Shown here piece after piece: positions 17,773 to 26,464 of a stretch of 64,000 bases of DNA. The DNA comes from Paenibacillus xylaniclasticus (lineage in GTDB: Bacteria > Bacillota > Bacilli > Paenibacillales > Paenibacillaceae): contig NZ_BIML01000019.1 of the NCBI RefSeq assembly GCF_004001065.1, positions 32,522 through 96,521 on the forward strand, written 5' to 3'. The notes beneath the pieces are model-generated. The model had not been told where the DNA came from. It saw nothing but the letters and a program-made list of their open reading frames with translations, and did no database searches. The translations under genes were made by a program, and so were the position numbers. Position 1 is the stretch's first letter. Each line of letters opens with the position of its first letter.

Positions 17773-18045
17773 TTACTTGATAGCTTCTTTCAGCTTGTTA
17801 CCAGCCTTGAATGCAGGGACTTTGGATTCCGCGATCTCGATCGGTTTGCCCGTTTGCGGGTTGCGGCCTGTACGGCCGGAGCGAGTACGAGTTTCGAACG
17901 TGCCGAAGCCGATCAGCTGCACTTTGTCGCCGCTAGCGAGCGCATCTGTAACCTCGCCGAGGAAGCCATTCAATACAGCCTCTACGTCACGCTTCGTCAA
18001 ACCGCTCTTCGTTGCAATGTTGTTAATCAAATCCGTCTTGTTCAT
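17773..18045 (-). CDS. hbs: Histone-like DNA-binding protein HU (HBsu)
   Basis: 90 residues from the ATG after an AGGAGG site; the longer frame is not preceded by one. The sequence is a standard HU: MNKTDLINNIATKSGL at the N-terminus, GFGTFETRTRSGRTGRNPQT at the start of the DNA-binding arm (about 46-65) and a final KAGNKLKEAIK. It compacts and bends DNA in the nucleoid. TTGACT lies at about 18098-18103 on the minus strand and may be its -35, but the matching -10 is poor. Confidence 0.95.
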   Translation of the reverse strand: MNKTDLINNIATKSGLTKRDVEAVLNGFLGEVTDALASGDKVQLIGFGTFETRTRSGRTGRNPQTGKPIEIAESKVPAFKAGNKLKEAIK

Positions 18046-18239
18046 TCGTAATTGCCTCCTATAGTTCATCGGTCAGATTCGTAGAAATGGTCCCGGAAGT
18101 CAATACGTCTCGGGAAGTATCACCGTCAGGCTCCCTAGTATTTCTTCCTGATGCTAAAAAAATCCTGCTATTTGTGTAAAAAAATTTGCGAATGATGAAG
18201 AATAGAGCCGCATAATGGCGAACAAAGACGAAAAAAACG

Positions 18240-19772
18240 CTATTCTTTCGACTTTGCTTCCTCCCAGAACCGGTCCATTTCTATTAGATCAGTCTGGTCA
18301 AAAGTTTTACCTTCTATACGGAGCCGTTCCTCAATATAGGAAAATCTTCGCTTGAATTTTGCATTAGTACGCGCAAGCGCCTCTTCCGGATCAGCATCGA
18401 TGAACCTTGCCACATTGACGACCGCGAACAGCAGATCGCCCAGCTCCCCGATCTTCTCATCTGCACTGCCCGACGCTGCAGCCTCGCGAAGCTCGCTCAG
18501 CTCCTCCTGAATTTTCGCCAATACCGGGTCTAGATCGTCCCAGTCGAAACCGACCTTGGCCGCTTTTTTCTGTAGCTTATATGCCTTCATGAGCGCTGGC
18601 AGATCGCGCGGTATGCCGTCTAGAACCGACTTGCGCTGCTCGGCGGTGCCGTTACGCTTCTTCTCCTCGGCCTTCATCTGCTCCCAGTTGCCAAGCGCCT
18701 CCTCCGCGTTGCTCGCGCCGCGGTCGCCAAACACATGCGGATGGCGAAAAATGAGCTTCTCGTTCAACGTCTGAATAACGTCGTACACGTTGAACGATCC
18801 GACCTCCTCCTCGATCTGGCTGTGCAGCATGACCTGAAGGATCACGTCGCCGAATTCCTCGCGCATGTTGTCCGGATCGTCATTATCGATCGCTTCGAGC
18901 GCCTCGTACAGCTCCTCGATAAAATTTTTGCGAATGGATTGATGCGTCTGCTCGCGGTCCCACGGGCAGCCTTCGGGGCTGCGCAGAATCGAGACGATCT
19001 CGTGTAGACGATCAAACGAACGGTTCTGTAGCGCCTCGTCCTCCGAACGTGGAATCCATACCAGCGACAGATTGCCATAGCCCTCAATTCGATCGAGCTC
19101 ATACAGCGGCACCCGCACAATCTGCTCCTCACCCTGCACGCCGAGCGCGTGCCCCACGACGACCGGATGATCGTCCGGGTAACGCTCCATCAGCGTCAGC
19201 TTTAGATCGGAGGCGGTGAAGACGTCATACACCTGTCCGATAACGGTGTGAAGCAGCGGCTGAAGCAGCGATGGCTTCACACCACTCGCATCAAGAAGCT
19301 GGAAGCCTTCGATCGGATCGAAGCCGAGCCGGACGAACGCTTGATCGAGAAAGCTCTCGCCGCCCATAATGCGCAGGGCAACGCCCGCCTCCTCACACCG
19401 CTCCCGCAGCAGCTGAACCGTCCGCTCCGCGACCATCGGATGGCCAGGAACGGCGTACACAATCCCTGCACTTCCTCCCGCAGAAGACGCACCTGCACCT
19501 GCTTCATCCGAGTCGTCAGCGGACAGCGCAAGTCGGATCAGTTCAGAAGCAATCGCATCGTACACATCAGGAAAATTATCGAACTGCTCATAGATACGGT
19601 CGAACGACTCATAGCCGATCCCGTTATCGCGAAGCAGGCTCATCATCGGATGATGCTCGGTTCGCACATACACTCGAGATGCATTCTGAATGGTGCGCCA
19701 GACGCCGAGCGTCAATTGATCCGCATCGCCGGACCCTAGCCCGACAACCGTCAATGTGGAATTCGTCGCCAT
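18240..19772 (-). CDS. yabN: MazG-family nucleoside triphosphate pyrophosphohydrolase with methylase-like domain (YabN)
   Basis: 510 residues, two domains. Residues ~5-225 form a tetrapyrrole/SAM methylase-like domain beginning LTVVGLGSGDADQLTLG; ~255-500 form a MazG module with two repeats, the first with EELYEALEAID and EEFGDVILQV, the second with GELGDLLFAVVNVARF, which supply the Mg-binding acidic residues. MazG hydrolyses non-canonical or excess NTPs to NMPs. The fused form is typical of Bacillota and of the yabM-yabN-yabO neighbourhood. A GGGGAGGA site precedes the ATG. Confidence 0.94.
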   Translation of the reverse strand: MATNSTLTVVGLGSGDADQLTLGVWRTIQNASRVYVRTEHHPMMSLLRDNGIGYESFDRIYEQFDNFPDVYDAIASELIRLALSADDSDEAGAGASSAGGSAGIVYAVPGHPMVAERTVQLLRERCEEAGVALRIMGGESFLDQAFVRLGFDPIEGFQLLDASGVKPSLLQPLLHTVIGQVYDVFTASDLKLTLMERYPDDHPVVVGHALGVQGEEQIVRVPLYELDRIEGYGNLSLVWIPRSEDEALQNRSFDRLHEIVSILRSPEGCPWDREQTHQSIRKNFIEELYEALEAIDNDDPDNMREEFGDVILQVMLHSQIEEEVGSFNVYDVIQTLNEKLIFRHPHVFGDRGASNAEEALGNWEQMKAEEKKRNGTAEQRKSVLDGIPRDLPALMKAYKLQKKAAKVGFDWDDLDPVLAKIQEELSELREAAASGSADEKIGELGDLLFAVVNVARFIDADPEEALARTNAKFKRRFSYIEERLRIEGKTFDQTDLIEMDRFWEEAKSKE

Positions 19773-19830
19773 CGATCGTTCCTCCCCCTTATCATGCCGG
19801 CGCCGCCATTCGCGCGGCGGCCGATCCTCA

Positions 19831-19872
19831 AGGCGGCTGCGGCTTGCTTCACGGAATAAGCCGCAGCCGCCT
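19831..19872 (-). other. 15-bp GC-rich perfect hairpin at the yabM stop codon
   Basis: AAGGCGGCTGCGGCTT-type arm at 19831-19845 pairs with 19858-19872 across a 12-base loop, overlapping the last codons and stop of yabM. There is no T-tract. It may stabilise or separate the yabM and mazG parts of the message. Confidence 0.6.
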
Positions 19873-21537
19873 CAGCCGGGCGGCCAGCTTGCCGCCGCCC
19901 GGCAGCGCGCGCCATTCGCGCGCCTCTATGCCGCCGCTGCGCAGCAGCGCGGCGGCGAACACGGCGGCGCCGACGGCTACGCCCGTCAGCACCTGCGCTG
20001 TTGCTGCCGCCCGCGGCGGCAGCAGGCTGTCGAGCTCGCGCATGCCGAGCTCGAGCAAGATGAGCGCCGCGGCCATGCACGCGAGCGCGAAGCCGATGCG
20101 CCAAGCCGCAGCCAGCGGTGCGGCAGGCGCGTTGTCGCCGCCGCGCAGCGCGGCGTGCGCCGCCCATGCGGCGGCAAGAGCTGCGGCGGTCAGCGCGATT
20201 GCGCCCGCCGCAGCGGCGCCGGCGATGCCGTACGCCGGCACAAGCAGCGCGTTCAGCAGCGCTTTGCCCGCCGCGCCGGCAATAAGCAGCAGCACCGGCA
20301 GACGGACTCTGCCGCAGCCTTGCAGCACAGCGGCCGACACGGTCTGAACCGCCGCAGCAAGCGTACCAAAGCCGACAATAACTAGCGTACCCGTCGCGTG
20401 GTCATCGGCGAACAGCATAACATTGATCGGCCGTGCAAGCAAGGCGAGCCCGAGCACAGCGCCCGCTCCGATCCACCAGGATACCCGCAATCCGACGCTT
20501 GCCGCAAGCCTCGCCTCCTGCCAGCTGTTCTGCTTGCGCGCAAGCGCAAGCGAAGGCACGAGCGCCGATGCCGCCGCTCCGCTTACCATTGCGATTAACT
20601 GTACCAACGTCTGTCCGCGGCCGTACAGGCCGAACTGGCGCATCGCTTCCGCATCGGCCAATCCGGTGCCGCCCAGCAGCTGAGGCACCATGAATGCGTC
20701 CACAACGGCCGCGAGCGGAACTGCCGCCGCCCCGAACGCCATCGGAAAAGCAAGCTTGCTAAGCCCGATCATCTCCGACGCAAGCTGCCGAAGACGAATC
20801 ATAAACGGCAGGCCGCTCCCCGTACGCTCCACATTTGCTGTTCCTGCCGAAGCCGTCTCCATAGCCGCTTGCAGTCTTAACCGCCGCTGACGGCGCTGCC
20901 TCCAAGCCATAAGAGACATCGCTCCCGCCGCGCCAGCGGCGGATCCGGCCATTGCGCCGGCTGCAATATCACCATCCTGCCAAGCGTCCGACATGCCCCA
21001 GGCGAGCATCCCAGCCATTACGGACACGCGCAGCAGCTGCTCCGTGACCTGTGACAGCGCCGACGCCGGCATATCGCCCGTTCCTTGCGAATAGCCGCGA
21101 AGTGCCGACAGCGCCGGCACGAACCATAGCGCGAACGCGACGGAGCGAATGGCATCCGCTGCAGCACGATCACCAATCGCCGCTGCAATATGTGGAGCTC
21201 CAAGCCATAGCAGGGCGAATCCGGCGGCGCCAGTCAGCCCCAGCAGCCAGAGCGCAGCTCGTCTCGCGCTTCTCGCCCCTTCATAGTCGCCGCTTGCCAG
21301 CCGTTTGGCGACAACGATCGCCACTGCCGGCGGCAGCCCGGCCGTTGCTGCGACGAGCAGCATTTGATACAGCGGATACACGGCATTGTAGATGCCGAAT
21401 ACGCGGTCACCCGCTAAATTTTGCAATGGGATTTTTTGAAGCACGCCGATCATTTTCGATACGATCATCGTTGCCGCCATCAGCAGCGCTCCATTCCATG
21501 CAGATTCCCGCCGCTCATCCACGAATACACTATTCAT
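19849..21537 (-). CDS. yabM: Polysaccharide-flippase-family membrane protein YabM (SpoVB/MurJ-like)
   Basis: 562 residues and about 14 membrane helices, MVF/MATE superfamily. N-terminal features GALLMAATMIVSKMIGVLQK and FGIYNAVYPLYQMLLVAATA are typical of the SpoVB/YabM branch, whose members flip undecaprenyl-linked cell-wall precursors. The position between spoVT and mazG identifies it as the YabM orthologue. The last third (19850-20300) is unusually GC rich with many GCG codons, unlike the first part; this is a compositional oddity rather than clear evidence of transfer. A GGAAGG site precedes the start. Confidence 0.9.
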   Translation of the reverse strand: MNSVFVDERRESAWNGALLMAATMIVSKMIGVLQKIPLQNLAGDRVFGIYNAVYPLYQMLLVAATAGLPPAVAIVVAKRLASGDYEGARSARRAALWLLGLTGAAGFALLWLGAPHIAAAIGDRAAADAIRSVAFALWFVPALSALRGYSQGTGDMPASALSQVTEQLLRVSVMAGMLAWGMSDAWQDGDIAAGAMAGSAAGAAGAMSLMAWRQRRQRRLRLQAAMETASAGTANVERTGSGLPFMIRLRQLASEMIGLSKLAFPMAFGAAAVPLAAVVDAFMVPQLLGGTGLADAEAMRQFGLYGRGQTLVQLIAMVSGAAASALVPSLALARKQNSWQEARLAASVGLRVSWWIGAGAVLGLALLARPINVMLFADDHATGTLVIVGFGTLAAAVQTVSAAVLQGCGRVRLPVLLLIAGAAGKALLNALLVPAYGIAGAAAAGAIALTAAALAAAWAAHAALRGGDNAPAAPLAAAWRIGFALACMAAALILLELGMRELDSLLPPRAAATAQVLTGVAVGAAVFAAALLRSGGIEAREWRALPGGGKLAARLRRLRLIP

Positions 21538-21651
21538 TCTGTCCGTTACCTTCCATTCAATACGATGGCATTATTATAGCAGGAACGCGGCGGTGTTTTT
21601 TTAATTAAAAAATATTATTCATAATGTCGAGCCGATCTTACTGCTCGAACA

Positions 21652-21686
21652 CAAACATACGTTTGCATTGGTTGACTATCTTATAT
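21652..21686 (+). promoter_or_regulatory. Possible LexA-like operator and promoter of the YdjM-like gene
   Basis: CAAACATACGTTTG (21652-21665) is a perfect palindrome that matches the B. subtilis LexA (DinR) box CGAAC-N4-GTTCG except for one symmetric position. It overlaps a candidate -35 TTTGCA, which is 16 bp upstream of TATACA (~21682). E. coli ydjM is a known LexA target. Confidence 0.4.
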
Positions 21687-21744
21687 ACAATTGCAGTACG
21701 GGTGTACTCGAGATATTTATGCTTGGAAGAAAGGCGGTGCGTCC

Positions 21745-22473
21745 TTGAAAGGCTCAACACATCTAGTCGTCAGCACCGGGATATCGTTGTCCATATCCGC
21801 TTTACTCGATGTTACTTTAACTCCTGCCGCTGCCGCTGCAGCCATCGTCGGCAGTCTGCTGCCAGATCTCGACGAACCCAATGGCCTGCTCGCGAATCGA
21901 ACGTTTCCTAAGCCAGCTATTCGTACGCTGCAGGTACTGCTGCTTACAGCAGCCGGGCTCGCCGTGTGGCTAACTCGTACACAATATCCTTGGAATTGGG
22001 GAGCTGGAGCTGTTATCGCTCTCTCGGCATTCGCCTCGACTCGATGGCTGCGCCAGCTGCTTATGCTTATTGTCGGCGGAGCGTTAACGATAGGCGGTAC
22101 GGTCTACGATACAAGAAGGACCGCTGCCGGAATAACGCTTGTCATCTGCGCACTCGTCCCTCATCGCGGTTTCACCCATACCTTGTATGCAGCCGGCTTA
22201 TGGTGTGCTGCGCTCTATTGGATGGCGCCGCAATCGCCCGCCGTTCCAATCGCGGGCGGACTATCTTACCTGCTTCATCTGCTGGCCGACGCCCTGTCGA
22301 AGCGCGGCATTCAGCCGCTGCCTCCACTTCCTTGGAAGCTGCGTATTCCGCTCATGCGCTCGGGCAAGCTCAGCGCCGCCGTCGTGGAGACTTCCGCCAT
22401 CGGCGTCACGTTCATCCTGGCCTGGATCGTCTTCGCCCAGATGGGCGGCTGGAAGCAGTGGATCACTCCCTGA
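21745..22473 (+). CDS. Membrane-bound metal-dependent hydrolase, YdjM/DUF457 family
   Basis: 242 residues from a TTG that follows an AAGGCGGTG site by about six bases; an earlier in-frame TTG at 21691 has no site. Features typical of the family are GSTHLVVSTG at the N-terminus, SLLPDLDEPNG near residue 35-45, HRGFTHTLYA near 138-147 and HLLADALSKRGIQPLPPL near 178-195, giving His/Asp residues for metal binding. About five or six membrane helices. It is the only plus-strand gene in its region and converges with spoVT. Substrate unknown; in enterobacteria the homologue is SOS induced. Confidence 0.85.
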   Translation: MKGSTHLVVSTGISLSISALLDVTLTPAAAAAAIVGSLLPDLDEPNGLLANRTFPKPAIRTLQVLLLTAAGLAVWLTRTQYPWNWGAGAVIALSAFASTRWLRQLLMLIVGGALTIGGTVYDTRRTAAGITLVICALVPHRGFTHTLYAAGLWCAALYWMAPQSPAVPIAGGLSYLLHLLADALSKRGIQPLPPLPWKLRIPLMRSGKLSAAVVETSAIGVTFILAWIVFAQMGGWKQWITP

Positions 22474-22502
22474 AGAGAAGAGCTAGCACCGCTATAACAA
22501 TA

Positions 22503-22551
22503 ACAGCCTTCCCAATGCCAGGGCGTTAGACCCTAGCAACGAGAAGGCTGT
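22503..22551. terminator. Bidirectional terminator between the YdjM-like gene and spoVT
   Basis: ACAGCCTTC (22503-22511) pairs with GAAGGCTGT (22543-22551), enclosing AGGG/CCCT. It lies between convergent genes. Confidence 0.75.
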
Positions 22552-22581
22552 AATATTCGTATGGAATACGGCGGGCTCAGC

Positions 22582-23124
22582 CTACTGCTCCATCTGCTTA
22601 GCCAGAAAGCCGGCAGCGGTTTCCGCCATTTTTTGTTCCATTTGCGCCATCTTGACGCCTTCTTCCTTAGAAATCAGTACGACGGCTCCAATCGGATCGC
22701 CGCCTGCAATAATCGGCGCTGCGACGTAAGAGGCGTATGTTTCGTCTACATCCTTGATCAATTCGGAAGTGCCGCTGTTGGTTTCAATGATCGTCTTCCG
22801 ATTCTCCATACAATTCTCCAGAATATTGCCGACCGCCTTGTCCAGATATTCCTTCTTGGAGGCGCCGGCCACTGCAATGACCGTATCGCGATCAGAGATG
22901 ATCGTTACATGGCCTGTACCTTCGGACAACGATTCAGCATATTCCTTCGCGAAATCGCCAAGCTCCCCAATCGGGGAATACTTCTTCAAGATGACCTCGC
23001 CGTCTCGGTCCACGAATATTTCCAGCGGGTCGCCTTCTCGAATGCGAAGCGTTCTGCGGATTTCCTTCGGGATTACTACACGGCCAAGATCGTCGATGCG
23101 ACGCACAATACCAGTTGCTTTCAT
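22582..23124 (-). CDS. spoVT: Stage V sporulation regulator SpoVT
   Basis: 180 residues. Starts MKATGIVRRIDDLGRVVIPK, the AbrB-type swapped-hairpin DNA-binding domain (1-50), followed by a GAF-like domain (~55-178) ending in the conserved ETAAGFLAKQMEQ. The internal ATG is chosen because it matches the B. subtilis start and length (178). SpoVT tunes SigG-dependent forespore gene expression. The gene is monocistronic here: 355 bases without a convincing gene separate it from cbiQO, whereas in B. subtilis mfd comes next. Confidence 0.96.
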   Translation of the reverse strand: MKATGIVRRIDDLGRVVIPKEIRRTLRIREGDPLEIFVDRDGEVILKKYSPIGELGDFAKEYAESLSEGTGHVTIISDRDTVIAVAGASKKEYLDKAVGNILENCMENRKTIIETNSGTSELIKDVDETYASYVAAPIIAGGDPIGAVVLISKEEGVKMAQMEQKMAETAAGFLAKQMEQ

Positions 23125-23479
23125 GTCTTGATGCCCCACTTTCCCTGAAGATTTTAAGTCCACTGGATACCTGCCGCCGGTTATCGCACTGTGAAGGAAG
23201 CTATGTTACGTTCCGGATTGCTGCCTGCTATAAGCGTTAATCAACCGCCGCTCGTTCGTCCGCTTATATTGTGTAGAAGGGATGTTTGGAACTTGACCAT
23301 AGTATTCATCCCCTCCCATTTTCTTATTCGCTGCCTAGTCGGCTTAGCGGAATGCAGACCGTTCGCCGTCACGCTTGGAATACTGCCAGTTCTGGACTGC
23401 CGCTTGGCGAATTGCCGCCTTTTAACGTCCTCGCCCCGCTGTGCTCCTGCTAAAGGCAATCCTGCTGTCGACCGCACCG

Positions 23480-25153
23480 TTATCTTTCCCGCTGTCTTGA
23501 TTCTCCATCCATTCTTTTGAACAATCGACCTTTCGTTCCTTCCCCTCCCCGGGCGATAAGCTGCCAGATGGCTTGCGCTGCATCCCGAACGGTGCGCGGA
23601 CGTACATGATCCATCTCGTGAAGCAGCCGGAACGGTCTGGCAAGCCGCGGAAGATGGAGATCTGCCCGCTCCAACAGCCGATCGTCAAACAGCAAATCTG
23701 CATTGCCAGCAGCCAGCAGCTTACCGTCCTTTAACACCAGCACATCAGTTGCCCATTCAACCGCAAAATCGACGTCATGCGTCGCAACAAGCAGCGTATA
23801 TCCGTCATCATGCATTTGCTCCAGCAGCCGCTGCAGCTCATCCCGGCTTCTCGGATCGAGGAATGCCATCGGTTCGTCCAAAATAACAAGCTCCGGCCGC
23901 ATCGCAAGCACCCCCGCAATCGCGACTCGTCTCTTCTGCCCGTAGCTGAGCTCAAATGGCGACCAACGTCGGTATTCGCTCATACCGACAGCGCGAAGCG
24001 CTTCTACAACCCGTTCCTCCACCTCCTGCTCAGAGAGCCCGAGGTTACGAGGCCCGAATGCGACATCCTCCTCCACTGTTGAAGAGAATATCTGATCGTC
24101 CGGGTCTTGATACACGACTCCGATGCTGCGGCGAAGCCGCAGCGCGTTATCCTTCGACATCGTCTCACCCAGCACGGTAACGTGTCCGCTTGCCGGCTGC
24201 TCCAAACCGTTCAGCAACGAAATAAGCGTCGACTTGCCTGCTCCATTGGGCCCCATCAGAACCGCTTTAGCACCATGCTCGAGTCCGAACGTAATGCCGC
24301 GCAGTGCCTCGAACTGGCCGTACCGATAGGTTACCTCTTGCACTTGCAGCACCATGTCCATGTCCATTCCCCCTTTTCGCTCTTGCTTATCCTCGTGGTC
24401 TTCAGCTTGTTCACGGTTCTCTCCATCCCCGGCTCCAAAGCCGCCGCGGGCAGTGATGGATTGATAAATCCTGCCACTTCGACTATAAGCGCGCAGAAAC
24501 AACACGCCGAGCAGCTCTCCCAATCGTCTATACGCACTTCTTGTCCACAGCCATCCGTCAATTCGCAGTCCACGGGACTGCTGCGCTTTCACCATGCTCT
24601 GCACCTCTTCCTTCAATAATACGAGGTATCGCAGCATGAGGCCGACAATCTCCAGCAGCACGGAGGGCACGCCGAGCGACCGCATACTTTTGATCAACTC
24701 GAAGGTCGGTGTCGACAGCAGCAAATACGTAACCAGCAGATTCGCACATACAATTTTAAGCAGCAGAACGAGCGCACGCTCCATACCTTCCTCCGTCGCT
24801 GCCTGTCCCAGCAAATGAAAAACAGCCGTCTCGCCAGCCGTATGCTGGAATGGAACGAATACGATGGCGCCGAGCGCGAACGGCACGATAAGCAGCAGCC
24901 TCCGGCCAATCATTCGCAGTCCAATGCCGCTCCAGAGCATACCGAATAAAAAACATCCCGCTGCCCCCATTAGGACAGCAGGATGTCGAAAGAACATGAC
25001 CGTCGCCAGTATGCCTAGAACACTTAACAGCTTGATGCTTGTTCTTCTGCTTCTCACGGCTTGTGAGTCTGTTACTGCTGCAAGGCTGTTCTCATGATGC
25101 TGCTCATTTGCTGTCGTATATCCCCTTGTTTCCGCCTGATGTCGATTGCCCAT
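23480..25153 (-). CDS. cbiQO: Fused ECF transporter protein: CbiQ transmembrane plus CbiO ATPase
   Basis: 557 residues combining two subunits that are normally separate. Residues ~35-260 are the CbiQ T-component with about five helices and an Ala-x-x-x-Arg-Gly coupling motif (AQQSRGLRIDG, then ITARGGFG). A charged linker (~262-278) leads to a CbiO ATPase with Walker A GPNGAGKST, Q-loop VYQDPDDQ, signature LSYGQKRRVAIAG and Walker B LVILDEP. The ATG at 25153 follows GGAGGCGG; the gene overlaps the PDGLE gene by 50 bases. With CbiM it forms an ECF importer for Ni2+ or Co2+. Reading is continuous through the linker, so this is a true fusion, not a frameshift. Confidence 0.92.
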   Translation of the reverse strand: MGNRHQAETRGYTTANEQHHENSLAAVTDSQAVRSRRTSIKLLSVLGILATVMFFRHPAVLMGAAGCFLFGMLWSGIGLRMIGRRLLLIVPFALGAIVFVPFQHTAGETAVFHLLGQAATEEGMERALVLLLKIVCANLLVTYLLLSTPTFELIKSMRSLGVPSVLLEIVGLMLRYLVLLKEEVQSMVKAQQSRGLRIDGWLWTRSAYRRLGELLGVLFLRAYSRSGRIYQSITARGGFGAGDGENREQAEDHEDKQERKGGMDMDMVLQVQEVTYRYGQFEALRGITFGLEHGAKAVLMGPNGAGKSTLISLLNGLEQPASGHVTVLGETMSKDNALRLRRSIGVVYQDPDDQIFSSTVEEDVAFGPRNLGLSEQEVEERVVEALRAVGMSEYRRWSPFELSYGQKRRVAIAGVLAMRPELVILDEPMAFLDPRSRDELQRLLEQMHDDGYTLLVATHDVDFAVEWATDVLVLKDGKLLAAGNADLLFDDRLLERADLHLPRLARPFRLLHEMDHVRPRTVRDAAQAIWQLIARGGEGTKGRLFKRMDGESRQRER

Positions 25154-25466
25154 TCCGACCGCCTCCATTTCGAGTTAACAATCGAGACACCCCCCACAAC
25201 ATCCCCGCCATCACCACAATACCTACGAATCCGGTTAAACCGACGCTGGCAGCCGTCCACTTCATACTCGGTATTTCGTAATCTGGTAATGGGGCAAGCT
25301 TGTTCCATGCGGTTGCTTGCTGCAGGAACCCATGATCCTCCGCTACACGCTCCAAGCCGTCCGGATGAGATGAAGCCCACGGCGATAGGAATACCGCCGT
25401 TCCAACTGTAATAATGGCTATCACAATCCACTTCGTTCTATGCGCCGTTACGCGAAATGTTTTCAT
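25104..25466 (-). CDS. PDGLE-domain component of the nickel/cobalt ECF transporter (CbiN/NikN-like)
   Basis: 120 residues: one N-terminal helix (~13-30), an extracytoplasmic loop with the signature SSHPDGLERVAEDHGF and a second helix (~73-95). The PDGLE domain (PF13190) replaces or accompanies CbiN in many Ni/Co ECF importers and is needed for metal transport with CbiM. It overlaps cbiM by 29 bases and cbiQO by 50, so the three genes form a tight operon. AAAGGAGG precedes the ATG. Confidence 0.9.
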   Translation of the reverse strand: MKTFRVTAHRTKWIVIAIITVGTAVFLSPWASSHPDGLERVAEDHGFLQQATAWNKLAPLPDYEIPSMKWTAASVGLTGFVGIVVMAGMLWGVSRLLTRNGGGRNGQSTSGGNKGIYDSK

Positions 25467-26100
25467 AGGCTGCTAAGCCTCCTTTCGCTGGAATCGTGCT
25501 TCTCTCCATCAGATAGCCCGTTACAAGCATCGTAATTAAGCCCTCTCCGATACCGATAAGCATGTGCCAACCAACCATCGCCTTCAGCGCAGTCGCAAGC
25601 TCGAATGTACCCGATAGAGCGAGCAGCAATGCAACTCCGGAAGCGGCAGCAACGATAGACATCCAAGCCGATAGGAAGGTGAATGCAGCTCTACCTCGTC
25701 CTTTTAACATCTTCATACCTAACATATATATTCCATAGCCTGTGAAGCAACCAATAAATCCTGTGCATAAAATATTGGCCCCTAGCACCGTCACCCCGCC
25801 GTCTTGAAACACGATCGCCTGAACAAGCAGCACCGCCGTCATCACAATCGTTCCGATCCATGGGCCGAATAGTATCGACGTCATCGCCCCGCCCAGAAAG
25901 TGCCCAGATGTGGCACCCGCTATAGGAAAATTGATCATTTGCGCTGCGAACACAAACGCTCCAATTAGAGCCACCATTGGGATTTTGCTTGGCTCCAGCG
26001 ATAACCTCGACTTGCGCAGGCTGTAGCTTACTGCTCCTGCACCGGCTACGGTCGCCGTCATCCAAGTCTTTGCATCCAGAAACCCGTCGGGTATATGCAT
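25438..26100 (-). CDS. cbiM: ECF transporter substrate-binding membrane protein CbiM/NikM
   Basis: 220 residues and about six or seven helices. The N-terminus MHIPDGFLD is the metal-binding signature: the amino group and His2 ligate Ni2+ or Co2+. The helix with GATSGHFLGGA (~60-75) and a later His (WHMLIG) also fit. Sequence alone does not settle Ni versus Co. The nitrogen-control boxes, a guanidine riboswitch and the urea transporter nearby favour nickel, since urease and guanidine hydrolase need it; no cobalamin riboswitch was seen. Confidence 0.93.
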   Translation of the reverse strand: MHIPDGFLDAKTWMTATVAGAGAVSYSLRKSRLSLEPSKIPMVALIGAFVFAAQMINFPIAGATSGHFLGGAMTSILFGPWIGTIVMTAVLLVQAIVFQDGGVTVLGANILCTGFIGCFTGYGIYMLGMKMLKGRGRAAFTFLSAWMSIVAAASGVALLLALSGTFELATALKAMVGWHMLIGIGEGLITMLVTGYLMERSTIPAKGGLAAYENISRNGA

Positions 26101-26121
26101 TCTCGTTCACCCCTTAAATCG

Positions 26122-26138
26122 TGTTAGGTTATCTGACA
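26122..26138. promoter_or_regulatory. GlnR/TnrA box in the cbiM leader
   Basis: TGTTAGGTTATCTGACA matches TGTNA-N7-TNACA exactly. It lies downstream of the cbiM -10, at about +10 to +26, which is a repressing position. A degenerate copy with one mismatch lies at 26238-26254. Confidence 0.75.
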
Positions 26139-26152
26139 TACACTTTTTCTTC

Positions 26153-26181
26153 ATTATCGTTCATTCCCATGTGTTCGTCAA
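26153..26181 (-). promoter_or_regulatory. SigA promoter of cbiM
   Basis: Minus strand TTGACG (26176-26181), 17-bp spacer, GATAAT (26153-26158), 52 bases upstream of the start codon. Confidence 0.75.
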
Positions 26182-26285
26182 GCGGTTTACAACGCAAATA
26201 TACACTGCATATACTGCAGCGCTTCCTGCGGTTTATTGGTTAAGTTAGTTAACAATGTGTTTTATTTTCCTCCCTTATGCTCATA

Positions 26286-26394
26286 GTTGTAAGTGGTTCC
26301 TGCACCCAGTGCAGCAATCCGCACATCGGCTGGGCGCCAGAGCGCCCCTGCGGGACCAAGATGTTACTCGTTCCTGCACTCCATGCAGCAATTC
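26286..26394. repeat. Pair of 35-bp direct repeats with internal hairpins
   Basis: 26286-26320 and 26360-26394 share about three quarters of their bases, including TTCCTGCAC and GCAGCAAT, and each folds as CTGCA-N5-TGCAG. Between them GGGCGC-CAGA-GCGCCC (26332-26347) forms another stem. It resembles a small intergenic repeat element inserted between the riboswitch and cbiM. Confidence 0.6.
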
Positions 26395-26464
26395 GCGCTC
26401 GATCTACTTACTTTAGTTGAAGTAACCACGTAAGGTTTTCTTACAATTAACACATATAAGAAAA

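Noticed and set aside
23241..23477. 78-codon minus-strand frame between spoVT and cbiQO
   Set aside because: Weak start, no family resemblance, poor ribosome binding site; treated as noncoding.
26101..26460. Cobalamin or NiCo riboswitch before cbiM
   Set aside because: No B12-box or NiCo consensus; the structured elements there are the repeat pair and hairpin.
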